NCBI RefSeq assembly: GCF_014645815.1
Contig: NZ_BMML01000037.1
Coordinates: 18,114-82,113 of the forward strand
Direction of reading: 5' to 3'
Source of the DNA: Streptomyces fuscichromogenes
Lineage (GTDB): Bacteria; Actinomycetota; Actinomycetes; Streptomycetales; Streptomycetaceae
DNA: 64,000 nt
Under the pieces are notes generated by a model. It made no database searches. It worked only from the letters and a program-made list of their open reading frames with translations, and was not told the origin of the DNA. The translations under genes were made by a program, and so were the position numbers. Shown one piece after another: positions 51,952 to 62,845 of this stretch (position 1 is its first letter; each line of letters opens with the position of its first letter).

Positions 51952-53118
51952 TCAGCCCCGGGCGCCCAGCAGGTGGTCCATCGCCAGCTGGTCGAGCTGC
52001 TCGAAGGCCATCCCGCGCGCGGCGGTCGCGTCCACGTCGAACTCCTCGAAGGCCGTGCGGTCGGCGAGGAGCGCCTGGAGGCCGTCCGCGGCGGTCGACT
52101 GGGCCAGCTGGTCCAGGCGGGAGGCGCGAAGGGCCTCCTGGACCTCCGGGTCCGCGCGGAAGGCGGCAGCGCGGTCCTTGAGGATCAGGTAGTTGCGCAT
52201 GCAGCCGGCGGCCGACGCCCACACGCCGTCGAGGTCCTCGGTCCGCGGCGGCTTGAAGTCGAAGTGCTTCGGCCCCGCGTAACCGGCGCTCTCCAGGAGG
52301 TCGACCAGCCAGAAGGCGGCGCGCAGGTCACCGGCACCGAAGCGCAGGTCCTGGTCGTACTTGATGCCGGACTGACCGTTGAGGTCGATGTGGAAGAGCT
52401 TGCCCGCCCACAGGGCCTGGGCGATGCCGTGCGGGAAGTTCAGGCCGGCCATCTGCTCGTGGCCCACCTCGGGGTTGACGCCGTAGAGCTCGGGACGCTC
52501 CAGGCGCTCGATGAACGCGAGGGCGTGGCCGACGGTGGGCAGCAGGATGTCGCCGCGCGGCTCGTTCGGCTTGGGCTCGATGGCGAAGCGCAGGTCGTAG
52601 CCCTGGGAGACGACGTACTCGCCGAGGAGGTCGAAGGCCTCCTTCATGCGGTCGAGGGCGACCCGCACGTCCTTGGCGGCGCCGGACTCGGCGCCCTCGC
52701 GGCCGCCCCAGGCGACGTACGTCTCGGCGCCCAGCTCGGCGGCCAGGTCGATGTTGCGGATGGTCTTGCGCAGCGCGTAGCGACGCACCTCACGGTCGTT
52801 CGCGGTGAACGCGCCGTCCTTGAAGACCGGGTGGGTGAAGAGGTTGGTGGTGGCCATCGGCACCTTCATGCCGGTCGCGTCGAGGGCCTGGCGGAAGCGC
52901 TTGATGTGCGATTCGCGCTCGGTGTCCGAGGACCCGAAGGGGATCAGGTCGTCGTCGTGGAACGTCACACCGTGGGCGCCCAGTTCGGACAGGCGCTGGA
53001 CCGTCTCGACGGGGTCGAGGGCGCGGCGGGTGGCGTCGCCGAACGGGTCCCTTCCCTGCCAGCCGACGGTCCACAGGCCGAAGGTGAACCTGTCCTCGGG
53101 GGTGGGCTGGAAGCTCAT
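51952..53118 (-). CDS. xylA: Xylose isomerase
   Basis: 388 residues, the usual streptomycete length. Hallmarks are FTFGLWTVGWQGRDPFG, VTFHDDDLIPFG (catalytic His), YVAWGGREGAES, FAIEPKPNEPRGD (metal Glu) and FHIDLNGQSGIKYDQDLRFGAGD (metal Asp). It converts xylose to xylulose. It is divergent from xylB. Confidence 0.98.
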   Translation of the reverse strand: MSFQPTPEDRFTFGLWTVGWQGRDPFGDATRRALDPVETVQRLSELGAHGVTFHDDDLIPFGSSDTERESHIKRFRQALDATGMKVPMATTNLFTHPVFKDGAFTANDREVRRYALRKTIRNIDLAAELGAETYVAWGGREGAESGAAKDVRVALDRMKEAFDLLGEYVVSQGYDLRFAIEPKPNEPRGDILLPTVGHALAFIERLERPELYGVNPEVGHEQMAGLNFPHGIAQALWAGKLFHIDLNGQSGIKYDQDLRFGAGDLRAAFWLVDLLESAGYAGPKHFDFKPPRTEDLDGVWASAAGCMRNYLILKDRAAAFRADPEVQEALRASRLDQLAQSTAADGLQALLADRTAFEEFDVDATAARGMAFEQLDQLAMDHLLGARG

Positions 53119-53197
53119 GCCGCGGCTCCTTGCTCGGGGGCTGTGCTTGATGTCTGCGCTGGACGACTGTCGTGCCGACTATTTCGTCATCGCGGTT

Positions 53198-53209
53198 TAC
53201 AAATTAGTA
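53198..53209. promoter_or_regulatory. Putative XylR (ROK) operator
   Basis: TACAAATTAGTA is a near-palindrome (10 of 12 bases symmetric) in the only AT-rich patch of the 214-bp xylA-xylB gap. A site here could regulate both genes. Confidence 0.5.
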
Positions 53210-53332
53210 TGCCGACGCGTCCCTGGGAAGGGTCACCATGTCCCCGAAGGGCGAAACCCGGGTCGCGACACTCCGACGGGCCGGGAAAAGTGCAGGTCAG
53301 TGGCGCGCGAGCCGCGGAAAAAGGGAGAGCCG

Positions 53333-54778
53333 ATGTCAGCAGCCGAGGGTCCGCTCGTCGTCGGCGTGGACACGTCCACGCAGTCCACGAAGGCGCTGGT
53401 CGTCGACGCCGCCACCGGCGAGGTGGTGGCGAGCGGCCAGGCGCCGCACACGGTGACCACCGGGGTGGGCCGGGAGAGTGATCCGCGTCAGTGGTGGGAC
53501 GCGCTGTGCGAGGCGCTTCGCCAGTGCGGGGACGCCGCGCACGAGGCGGCGGCCGTGTCGATCGGCGGCCAGCAGCACGGTCTGGTCACGCTGGACGGGC
53601 GGGGCGAGCCGGTGCGGCCCGCGCTGCTGTGGAACGACGTCCGTTCGGCGCCCCAGGCACAGCGGCTGATCGAGGAGCTGGGCGGCCCGAAGGCCTGGGC
53701 GGAGCGCACCGGGAGCGTGCCGGGCGCGTCGTTCACGGTCACCAAGTGGGCCTGGCTGGCGGAGCACGAGCCGGAGGCGGTCCGTGCGACCAGGGCCGTA
53801 CGGCTCCCCCACGACTACCTCACCGAGCGCCTGACCGGGCAGGGCACCACCGACCGCGGCGACGCCTCCGGCACCGGCTGGTGGGCGTCGGCGACCGAGG
53901 CGTACGACGCGGAGACCCTCGCGCACGTGGGCCTGGACCCGGCGTTCCTGCCCCGGGTGGTCCGTCCCGGCGAGATCGCCGGCACCGTGCGCGACAGTCA
54001 CGACCTGCCGTTCTCCAAGGGCACCCTGGTGGCGCCCGGCACCGGTGACAACGCGGCGGCCGCGCTGGGGCTCGGGCTGCGCCCGGGGACCCCGGTGCTG
54101 AGCCTCGGCACCTCGGGCACGGTGTACGCCGTCTCCAGGCACCGGCCCGCCGACCCGACCGGCACGGTGGCGGGCTTCGCCGACGCGCACGGCGACTGGC
54201 TGCCGCTGGCCTGCACCCTCAACTGCACCCTCGCGGTCGACCGGGTCGCGGCGCTGCTCGGCCTGGCCCGCGAGGCTGTCGAGCCCGGCACCTCGGTGAC
54301 CCTGCTGCCGTACCTGGACGGCGAGCGCACCCCGAACCTGCCGCACGCCTCCGGGCTGCTGCACGGCCTGCGCCACGACACCACCGCGGGCCAACTCCTC
54401 CAGGCCGCCTACGACGGCGCCGTGCACGCCCTGCTGGGCGCCCTGGACCTGGTGCTCGACGAGGACGCCGACCGCACCACCCCGTTGCTGCTGATCGGCG
54501 GCGGCGCCCGGGGCCGGGCCTGGCAGGAGACGGTACGGCGGCTGTCGGGGCGACCGGTGCAGGTGCCCGAGGCGAAGGAACTGGTCGCCCTCGGCGCGGC
54601 CGCGCAGGCGGCCGGGCTGCTCACCGGCGAGGACCCGGCGGCGGTGGCACGGCGCTGGAACACGGCCGCGGGGCCGGTGCTGGACGCGGTGGAGCGGGAC
54701 GCGGCGACGCTGGCCAGGATCTCCGGGGTACTCTCCGACGCGGCCCCGCTGCTGGAGCGGGCGCCGCAGGACCGCTGA
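53333..54778 (+). CDS. xylB: Xylulokinase
   Basis: 481 residues of the FGGY kinase family: VVGVDTSTQSTKALVVDA (ATP phosphate loop), SIGGQQHGLVTLD (substrate contact), LGTSGTVYAVSRH and LLIGGGARGRAWQETV. It phosphorylates xylulose. It is followed after 34 bp by the ROK gene. Confidence 0.97.
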   Translation: MSAAEGPLVVGVDTSTQSTKALVVDAATGEVVASGQAPHTVTTGVGRESDPRQWWDALCEALRQCGDAAHEAAAVSIGGQQHGLVTLDGRGEPVRPALLWNDVRSAPQAQRLIEELGGPKAWAERTGSVPGASFTVTKWAWLAEHEPEAVRATRAVRLPHDYLTERLTGQGTTDRGDASGTGWWASATEAYDAETLAHVGLDPAFLPRVVRPGEIAGTVRDSHDLPFSKGTLVAPGTGDNAAAALGLGLRPGTPVLSLGTSGTVYAVSRHRPADPTGTVAGFADAHGDWLPLACTLNCTLAVDRVAALLGLAREAVEPGTSVTLLPYLDGERTPNLPHASGLLHGLRHDTTAGQLLQAAYDGAVHALLGALDLVLDEDADRTTPLLLIGGGARGRAWQETVRRLSGRPVQVPEAKELVALGAAAQAAGLLTGEDPAAVARRWNTAAGPVLDAVERDAATLARISGVLSDAAPLLERAPQDR

Positions 54779-54812
54779 CCGGCACGGGACAGTCCAGAGG
54801 ATCGAGGGAGGC

Positions 54813-56021
54813 ATGACCGCACCGCCGCACGAGACCCGCCCGACGGCGACCGGCCGTGCCCTGCCGGACACCCAGCAGGGCATGCGGCGGCGCAACCTGG
54901 CGCGCGTGATGCACGCGGTCAGTGCGGAGGGCTCGCTGTCGCGGGCCGCGGTCGCCTCCCGTATCGGCCTCACCAGAGCGGCCGTGTCGACGCTCGTCGA
55001 CGAGCTGATCCGCTGGGGGCTCCTGGAGGAACTCGGCCCCGAGCGGCCCAGCCGGGTCGGGCGGCCGGGTTCGGCGCTCGCGGTGAGCGGGCACGGCCCG
55101 GCCGGTATCGGGGCGGAGGTCGGGGTCGACCATCTCGCCGTGTGCGCGGTGGACCTGCGCGGCGCGGTACGGGCTCGTGCCGTGCGGCACGGCGCGAACC
55201 GGGGCCGGAACCCGGGCCCGGTGGTGGAGGAGCTGACCGGGCTGGTCCGGCGGGTCGTGGCGGACGCGGAACGGGAGGGCCTGTGGCCGGCCGGTCTCGC
55301 GGTCGCCGTCCCCGGTCTGGTGGCCCGCGACGGGCACACCGTCGTGCACGCCCCGAACCTCGACTGGCACGGCACCGACCTGGGCGCGCTGCTGCCCACC
55401 GGTCTTCCGCTGACGGTGGACAACGAGGCCAACTTCGGCGCCCTGGCGGAGCTGTGGCTCGGGGATGCCACGCCGCGTGACTTCCTGCACGTGTCCGCGG
55501 AGATCGGCATCGGTGCCGCCGTCGTCGTGGACGGACAACTGCTGCGCGGCAAACGCGGTTTCGCGGGCGAACTCGGCCATGTGCCGGTCCGTCCCGACGG
55601 GCCGCGCTGCGCCTGCGGCGGACGCGGGTGTCTGGAGCAGTACGCCGGCGAGGAGGCGGTGCTGCGCGCGGCCGGCCTCGAATCCCGGGAGGACGCGGTG
55701 GGCCTGCTCGCGCGGCAGGCGGGCGCGGACCACGAAGGCGTACGACGCGCTCTGCACGACGCCGGCACGGCCCTGGGCATCGCCCTGACCGGCGCCGTCA
55801 ACCTCCTCGACCCCGAGTCCGTGGTCCTGGGCGGCGCCCTGGCCGGCCTCGCCCCCTGGCTCCTCCCGGCCCTGGAAGCCGAACTGGCCGACCGTACGAC
55901 AGGTCCCGCCTGCCCGGTCGCCGTCTCCCGCCTGGGCCACGAGGGTCCCCTGCTGGGCGCGGCCCACTCGGTGGTCCGGGCCGTCCTGGACGATCCGGCG
56001 ACGGTGGCGGAGCGGCTCTGA
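54813..56021 (+). CDS. ROK family repressor, probable XylR
   Basis: 402 residues: N-terminal winged helix (SLSRAAVASRIGLTRAAVSTLVDEL), then ROK sugar-binding domain with the cysteine zinc cluster in CACGGRGCLEQYAG and GELGHVPV. Placement after xylA/xylB suggests control of xylose use. It can also be checked against the operator between the two genes. Confidence 0.93.
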   Translation: MTAPPHETRPTATGRALPDTQQGMRRRNLARVMHAVSAEGSLSRAAVASRIGLTRAAVSTLVDELIRWGLLEELGPERPSRVGRPGSALAVSGHGPAGIGAEVGVDHLAVCAVDLRGAVRARAVRHGANRGRNPGPVVEELTGLVRRVVADAEREGLWPAGLAVAVPGLVARDGHTVVHAPNLDWHGTDLGALLPTGLPLTVDNEANFGALAELWLGDATPRDFLHVSAEIGIGAAVVVDGQLLRGKRGFAGELGHVPVRPDGPRCACGGRGCLEQYAGEEAVLRAAGLESREDAVGLLARQAGADHEGVRRALHDAGTALGIALTGAVNLLDPESVVLGGALAGLAPWLLPALEAELADRTTGPACPVAVSRLGHEGPLLGAAHSVVRAVLDDPATVAERL

Positions 56022-56051
56022 CCGAGGCACGGCCGCCTCACGCCTCCCCTT

Positions 56052-56067
56052 TCACTCGTCCGAGTGA
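56052..56067. promoter_or_regulatory. 16-bp palindrome resembling a BldM box
   Basis: TCACTCG-TC-CGAGTGA is a perfect dyad upstream of the permease gene. It resembles, as I recall it, the BldM-homodimer consensus TCACcCGnnCGgGTGA, differing in one base pair of each arm. Confidence 0.4.
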
Positions 56068-56198
56068 GGGAGTTGTCCACAGTCCCCGCCCCGTCCACGG
56101 AACCATCGGGCGCTCTTCTGCCCAACCCGCGAGCGCCGTACCGTGATTCACGCGAGGCATCCGCCGGAACGAGGGAATCACGCACATCGGGGGGACGT

Positions 56199-57686
56199 AT
56201 GTCTGCAGAGGCGGCCGTGGGGCTGCGGCGGGATGCGGTGGGGTTACGGGAGGTGCTGTTCCAGAGCGTCACGGCGATGGCGCCTGCCGCCGCGGTCGCC
56301 GCGTCCATTCCCTCGGGGGCGGCGTTCGCCGGCGGCAGTCTGCCGCTGGCCGTGCTGATCGCTCTGGTGGCCTGCCTGTTCACCGCGTCCTGCGTGGCCG
56401 AGCTGGCCCGGGAGCTGCCCGCCGCGGGCTCGGTGGCCACGTACGCGGCGCAGGGGCTGCATCCGGCCGTGGGGTTCCTGGTCGGCTGGGGTTATGTGTT
56501 CGTGGAGGCGCTGGTTCCGCCGTTGCTGCTGCTCCAGCTCGGGTTCACCGTGGCGGGGACCCTGCACGACGAGTGGGCCTCCTGTCCGGCCGACCTGTGG
56601 TGGCCCTGGGCGCTGGCCGGCGCGGCCGTCATCGCCGTCGCCGGGTATCTGGGGGTGCGCGCCTCGGCCCGGTTCGGGACGGTCCTCGGCGTGTTCGAGA
56701 TCGCGGTGTTCCTCGTCTTCGCCGGGTGGCTGGTCATCAGGGCCGGCGGTCACAACACCCTCTCCGTGTTCGGCACCTCGCACACGGCGCATGGTTACGG
56801 AGGGGTCAGCGGGGTCTTCGCCGGTTCCGTCTACACCGTGCTGGCGTTCGCCGGCTTCGAGGCGGCCGCGCCGCTCGCCGAGGAGACCCGCGACCCGCGC
56901 CGCACGATGCACCGCGCGGTCCTCGGCGCGGCCCTGGGGATCGGCCTGTTCTACGTGCTGACGACCTATGCGATGACCGTGTACTTCGGCCCCGACAGGT
57001 TCGCCTCCTTCGGGGCGGCGGGCGAGGCGTCCTGGGAGGGCGTGGCCCGTGCCTCCTTCGGACTCTTCTGGGTGCTGGTGTTCCTCGCGGTGGTGAACTC
57101 GACGATCGCCAACGCCAACGCCTGCGCCAACGTCTCCACTCGGACGGCATTCGCGCTGGCCCGCATCCGGGTCCTGCCGCGCGTCCTCGCCACCCTCCAT
57201 CCCCGGTACCGCTCCCCCGTCGCCGGCATCGCGGTGCAGACGGTCGTCGCGGTCGGCGCCGTGCTGGGGTTGGGGTTCGGCTACGACCCGGTGACCGGGT
57301 TCCTGCTGCTGGCCACGGTGATCGTCACGGTCGTCATCGGCGTGTACATCGTCGTCAACCTGGCCTGCGCTGGCTACTTCCTGCGTCGCGGCCGCCCGTC
57401 CCTCAAGCCCGTACGGCACCTTCTCCTCCCCCTGCTGGGCATCGTGGCCTTCGTCCCCGCCCTGCTCACCGCCGCCGGTCTGCCCGCCTTCGACTTCGTG
57501 ACGAAGCTGACCGCCCCGGTCTCGTACGCCGGTCCGGTGGTCGGCGTCTGGATGGCGGTCGGAGCGGTCGTCCTCCTGGTACTGATCCGGCGTCACCCCG
57601 AGCGCATAGCCGAGACCGCGCGGGTCCACATCGAAGAGGACACCTCAGGCACCGCCGCCCCGCAGAACGGAGCAACACCGCGATGA
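56199..57686 (+). CDS. APC family amino-acid/amide permease
   Basis: 495 residues with about 12 membrane helices. APC features are the N-terminal LREVLFQSVTAMAPAAAVAASIPSGAAFAGG, the helix-3 FLVGWGYVFVEAL, and FAGFEAAAPLAEETRDPRRTM. It is coupled to the amidase gene by a 4-base overlap, so it may import the amide or amine that the amidase handles. Confidence 0.9.
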   Translation: MSAEAAVGLRRDAVGLREVLFQSVTAMAPAAAVAASIPSGAAFAGGSLPLAVLIALVACLFTASCVAELARELPAAGSVATYAAQGLHPAVGFLVGWGYVFVEALVPPLLLLQLGFTVAGTLHDEWASCPADLWWPWALAGAAVIAVAGYLGVRASARFGTVLGVFEIAVFLVFAGWLVIRAGGHNTLSVFGTSHTAHGYGGVSGVFAGSVYTVLAFAGFEAAAPLAEETRDPRRTMHRAVLGAALGIGLFYVLTTYAMTVYFGPDRFASFGAAGEASWEGVARASFGLFWVLVFLAVVNSTIANANACANVSTRTAFALARIRVLPRVLATLHPRYRSPVAGIAVQTVVAVGAVLGLGFGYDPVTGFLLLATVIVTVVIGVYIVVNLACAGYFLRRGRPSLKPVRHLLLPLLGIVAFVPALLTAAGLPAFDFVTKLTAPVSYAGPVVGVWMAVGAVVLLVLIRRHPERIAETARVHIEEDTSGTAAPQNGATPR

Positions 57687-58696
57687 CCGACCCCCGGATC
57701 CTCACCGTCCGTCCCGAACCGGACGAATACGCCTGGACGTTCGGCGGAGCGCCGCCGGTGGCGCGGATCGCGCCGGGCACGGTCCTCGACCTGTACACGG
57801 AGGACTGCTTCGCCGGACGGGTGCGGTCCGAGAAGGACCTGGTGTCCGAGGTGTGCGAGTTCCCGTTCCTCAACCCGCAGACCGGCCCCTTCCACATCGA
57901 GGGCGCGGAGCCGGGCGACACCGTCGCCGTGCACTTCGTGTCGATCGAACCGGCCCGGGACTGGGCGGCGTCGACGACGGTCCCCCTGTTCGGTGCCCTC
58001 ACCTCGACACACACCACGGCCACCCTCCAGCCGCCGCTGCCGGAGAAGGTCTGGATCTGGGAGCTCGACCGCGCTCGGCGCACCGCCCTGTTCCGGGCGC
58101 ACGAAGGCGACATCGAACTGGAGCTGCCGCTGGACCCGATGCACGGCACGGTCGGGGTGGCCCCCGCGAATCTGGAGGTGCGCTCGGCCCTGGTGCCGGA
58201 CGCGCACGGCGGGAACATGGACACGCCCGAGATGCGGGCCGGTGTCACCTGCTACCTCGGGGTCAACGTCGATGGCGCGCTGCTCAGCCTCGGCGACGGG
58301 CACGCCCGCCAGGGCGAGGGCGAGACCTGCGGGGTGGCCGTGGAGTGCGCGATGAACACGGTGGTGATCGTGGAGCTGCTGAAGGGGATCGCGACGCCGT
58401 GGCCCCGGCTGGAGTCGGACACCCACATCATCTCGACCGGGTCGGCGCGTCCGCTGGAGGACGCCTTCCGGATCTCGCAGCTCGACCTGGTGCAGTGGCT
58501 GGTGCGCGACTACGGATTCGGTGAACTCGACGCGTACCAGTACGCGACCCAGACGGTGGAGTCGCCGTTGGCCAACGTGTGCGACACCAACTACACATGC
58601 GTGGCCAAGCTCCGCAAGGAGTGGCTGCCCGCGCGCGAGACTTACCGCGGACTGCATGCGCGACTGCGCGAGACGGCGACGGCCCTGCGCCGCTGA
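57683..58696 (+). CDS. Acetamidase/formamidase family protein
   Basis: 337 residues of the FmdA/AmdA family: PQTGPFHIEGAEPGDTVAVHF, DPMHGTVGVAPA, PDAHGGNMDTPEMRAG and DGHARQGEGETCGVAVE. Such enzymes hydrolyse small amides such as formamide or acetamide to ammonium and acid. Overlap with the permease gene indicates an uptake-and-hydrolysis unit. Confidence 0.9.
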   Translation: MTDPRILTVRPEPDEYAWTFGGAPPVARIAPGTVLDLYTEDCFAGRVRSEKDLVSEVCEFPFLNPQTGPFHIEGAEPGDTVAVHFVSIEPARDWAASTTVPLFGALTSTHTTATLQPPLPEKVWIWELDRARRTALFRAHEGDIELELPLDPMHGTVGVAPANLEVRSALVPDAHGGNMDTPEMRAGVTCYLGVNVDGALLSLGDGHARQGEGETCGVAVECAMNTVVIVELLKGIATPWPRLESDTHIISTGSARPLEDAFRISQLDLVQWLVRDYGFGELDAYQYATQTVESPLANVCDTNYTCVAKLRKEWLPARETYRGLHARLRETATALRR

Positions 58697-58750
58697 CCGC
58701 CCCTCGACTCCCCCCGTGCTTCGAGCACGCTTCCGAAAGGCACCCCATCC

Positions 58751-59353
58751 ATGGACCGGGCACGACCGCTCCCCAGCAGGCGACGGCTCCTGAAGGGCGC
58801 CGCCTTCGCCGCCGTCCCGTACGCGCTGCTCCCCGCGGGCCGGGCGGGCGCGCGGACCGGTGTCGTCGACTACGCGCCGGCCGAGTGGCAGGCGGCGAGC
58901 AGCGAGAACCGGACGGCGGCCGGGCGGCCCGGCGACTACACGATCGACCGAGTGATCATCCATGTCACGCAGCAGTCGTACGCCGGCACGCTGTCCATCT
59001 TCCAGGACCCGAAGAAGCGGGTGTCGGCGCACTACCTGGTGCGGTCGGCCGACGGGCATGTCGCGCAGTGCGTGCGGGAGTCGGACGTGGCCTGGCACGC
59101 GGGGAACTGGGACTACAACACGCGGAGCGTCGGCATCGAGCACGAGGGCTGGGTGGAGAAGCCGGAGTACTTCACCGACGCCCTGTACAAGGAGTCGGCG
59201 CGGCTGACGGCGTCCGTCTGTGACAGATACGGCATCCCGAAGGACCGGAACCATGTCATCGGCCATGTCGAGGTGCCGGGGACCGACCACACCGATCCGG
59301 GGAAGCACTGGGACTGGGTGCGCTACATGACGCTGGTCGGCCAGGCGGACTGA
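58751..59353 (+). CDS. Tat-exported PGRP-type N-acetylmuramoyl-L-alanine amidase
   Basis: 200 residues with a twin-arginine signal (SRRRLLKGAAFAAVPYALL). The type 2 amidase domain has zinc histidine in RVIIHVTQQS, SAHYLVRSADG, TRSVGIEHEGW and VIGHVEVPGTDHTDPG. It should cleave peptidoglycan outside the cell. Its domain resembles the larger amidase at 27824-29794. Confidence 0.93.
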   Translation: MDRARPLPSRRRLLKGAAFAAVPYALLPAGRAGARTGVVDYAPAEWQAASSENRTAAGRPGDYTIDRVIIHVTQQSYAGTLSIFQDPKKRVSAHYLVRSADGHVAQCVRESDVAWHAGNWDYNTRSVGIEHEGWVEKPEYFTDALYKESARLTASVCDRYGIPKDRNHVIGHVEVPGTDHTDPGKHWDWVRYMTLVGQAD

Positions 59354-59481
59354 GACCGGTGCGGCGGTCTGCGAGGCGAGGCCGATGTACCGGCCCTTGA
59401 AGTGAGACCGGTCGAAACGGTTGTCGGCGCGGACACCCCGAGTGACGATGTCCCCAGCCGCATCGCCGTCGGGAGGCCGAG

Positions 59482-60738
59482 TTGACCGATCCCTGGGTGG
59501 CCCTGGAGCCGGGGGCCGACCCTGCCGAGCGCGTCCGGGTGCTGCGCCGGGCACACGAGACGTTCACCACGGCGGGCACCGTGCCGCGCCCGGTGCGGTC
59601 CGTGGTGGCCGAGTCGTGGCGGCGTTCCGCGCGGGCGGGGGTGGGGCCGGACGGCGCGGCGCGGGTGGAACTGACGGACGGTGACCTCGGGGCCTATCGG
59701 GCGGAGCATCCGCTGGCCCGGGTGATGCCGCTGTTCCGGGAGCTGATGGGCACGTTCGCGGCGGACGGCGAGCATCTGCTGGCGGTGTGCGACGCGGACG
59801 GCAGGCTGCTGTGGGTCGAGGGGCATCCGGCGACCCGGCGCCGGGCGGACCGGATGAACTTCGTGCCGGGCGCCCGCTGGTCGGAGGCCGCGGTCGGGAC
59901 CAACGCGCCGGGGACGGCGGTGGCCGTGGACCGGCCGGTGCAGGTGTTCGCGGCGGAGCACTTCATCCGCCGGGTGCAGCCGTGGACGTGCGCGGCCGCG
60001 CCGGTGCACGATCCGCGCACCGGGCGGGTGCTGGGCGCTGTCGACATCACCGGCGGCGACCGGCTGGCCCATCCACACAGCCTGGGTTTCGTCCAGGCGG
60101 TCGCGCGGGCCGCCGAGTCGCAGCTGGCGCTGCTCGATCCGCCGGTGCCCGCCGACGAGGCGCCCGCGCTGACCGCGCTCGGCCGTGACGAGGCCGAACT
60201 CCGGCTGGACGGGCGCCGGATCAGGCTCGGCCGTCGGCACAGCGAGCTGCTGGTGCTGCTGTCCCGGCACCCGGAGGGGCTGACCGGAGACGAGCTGCTG
60301 TGCGCGCTGTACGAGGACGAGTCGGTGACGCCGGTGACGCTGCGGGCGGAACTGGTCCGGCTGCGCCGGCTGCTGGGCCCCGGGCTGCTCGCCTCCCGGC
60401 CGTACCGGCTGGCCGCGCCGGTCGAGTCGGACGCGGCCGTGGTGGAGCGGCGGCTGGAGGCGGGGGCGGTGACGGCGGCCGCCGGGGCGTACACCGGGCC
60501 GCTGCTGCCGGGTTCCCAGGCGCCCGCGATCGTACGGCTCAGGCGGCGGCTGGCGGACGGGCTGCGGGCCGCGCTGATCGGGTGCCAGGATCCCGACCTG
60601 CTGGCGGAGTGGGCGCACGCGCCGTGGGGCGAGGAGGACGTCGAGGTGTGGCGGGCGCTGGCGGCGGTGCGGCCGACGGCGGTCGTACGGTCCCGGCTGG
60701 CGGCTCTGGAGGCGGAGCTCGCGGCGCCGGTCGGCTGA
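59482..60738 (+). CDS. GAF-domain regulator of aldehyde dehydrogenase, AcoR-like
   Basis: 418 residues from a TTG after GGGAGG. An N-terminal AcoR-like region (ESWRRSARAGV, HPLARVMPLF), a GAF domain (~85-210: WSEAAVGTNAPGTAVAVDRPVQVFAAEHF, PVHDPRTGRVLGAVDITGG) and a C-terminal winged-helix part (LRLDGRRIRLGRRHSELLVLLSRHPEGLTGDELLCALY). It lacks the AAA+ module of classical AcoR. It probably responds to an aldehyde or related signal and controls the next gene. Confidence 0.85.
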   Translation: MTDPWVALEPGADPAERVRVLRRAHETFTTAGTVPRPVRSVVAESWRRSARAGVGPDGAARVELTDGDLGAYRAEHPLARVMPLFRELMGTFAADGEHLLAVCDADGRLLWVEGHPATRRRADRMNFVPGARWSEAAVGTNAPGTAVAVDRPVQVFAAEHFIRRVQPWTCAAAPVHDPRTGRVLGAVDITGGDRLAHPHSLGFVQAVARAAESQLALLDPPVPADEAPALTALGRDEAELRLDGRRIRLGRRHSELLVLLSRHPEGLTGDELLCALYEDESVTPVTLRAELVRLRRLLGPGLLASRPYRLAAPVESDAAVVERRLEAGAVTAAAGAYTGPLLPGSQAPAIVRLRRRLADGLRAALIGCQDPDLLAEWAHAPWGEEDVEVWRALAAVRPTAVVRSRLAALEAELAAPVG

Positions 60739-60746
60739 CCTGCCGC

Positions 60747-60764
60747 GCAACGTGCCCGCAACGT
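60747..60764. promoter_or_regulatory. GCAACGT direct repeats upstream of aldehyde dehydrogenase
   Basis: Two GCAACGT copies lie 11 bp apart (start to start, one helical turn) in the 96-bp gap before the dehydrogenase. They are candidate contacts for the GAF regulator. Confidence 0.4.
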
Positions 60765-60834
60765 CCGCTCCTCTAGCCTCCGCGCCGAGAGCTGCCCAAC
60801 GGCGGGCAGCGCATCTGCAAGGAGGCAGGCCACC

Positions 60835-62358
<1,524 letters not shown>

Positions 62359-62368
62359 AGACACGGAA

Positions 62369-62408
62369 AAGGGCGCCTGACCAGGGCTTTCACCCGTCAG
62401 GCGCCCTT
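62369..62408 (+). terminator. Strong terminator after aldehyde dehydrogenase
   Basis: Arms AAGGGCGCCTGAC and GTCAGGCGCCCTT form a perfect 13-bp stem with a 14-bp loop, 10 bp after the stop codon. Confidence 0.9.
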
Positions 62409-62520
62409 CGCTCAACCTGCCCTCGACCGAGCCCGGCTTGCACGCCAACTCCCAATTCCTCCCACCACTGCACCCTTCCTGACCAGTACTTCCGGACCAG
62501 TCACGGACCAAACCCCCGGT

Positions 62521-62760
62521 TCAGCCCTCGGGTACGTCACCTTGACTGACGCGCTGCCACTCATTCATGGACTGCTCAATGGGGTCTGCAGCAGGATCGG
62601 GTCACGCCAACTGAACTCGCGGGTCTCGTACATGTGCCCCCGTTCGACCAGGCCGGCACGGTACTCGGCGCCGTGGTCGGCCTCCGCGACCACGACCGGC
62701 GACGCGAGCTGCCAGGGGGAACGCCGCCACACCGGTCATCGCCGCCGCGCGCGACTGCCC
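62521..62760 (-). pseudogene. Frameshifted gene remnant
   Basis: On the minus strand one frame reads WQLASPVVVAEADHGAEYRA, GLVERGHMYETREFSWRDPI and LLQTP. A frame change at about 62580 then gives IEQSMNEWQRVSQGDVPEG and a stop at 62521. A further shift near 62715 joins MTGVAAFP upstream. The joined product looks like a natural protein C-terminus of unknown family, so this is likely a decayed gene. Confidence 0.5.
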
Positions 62761-62845
62761 CGGAACGCGTCCCCGGCTACGTGGTCATCGGCCACGGAGC
62801 CGGGGCACGGTCCCGTCGAGATCACTCAAGGGAGCGGCGCCGGCC

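Noticed and set aside
53336..56440. A 1034-residue minus-strand frame
   Set aside because: It is antisense to xylB and the ROK gene and is Ser/Arg/Pro-rich noise.
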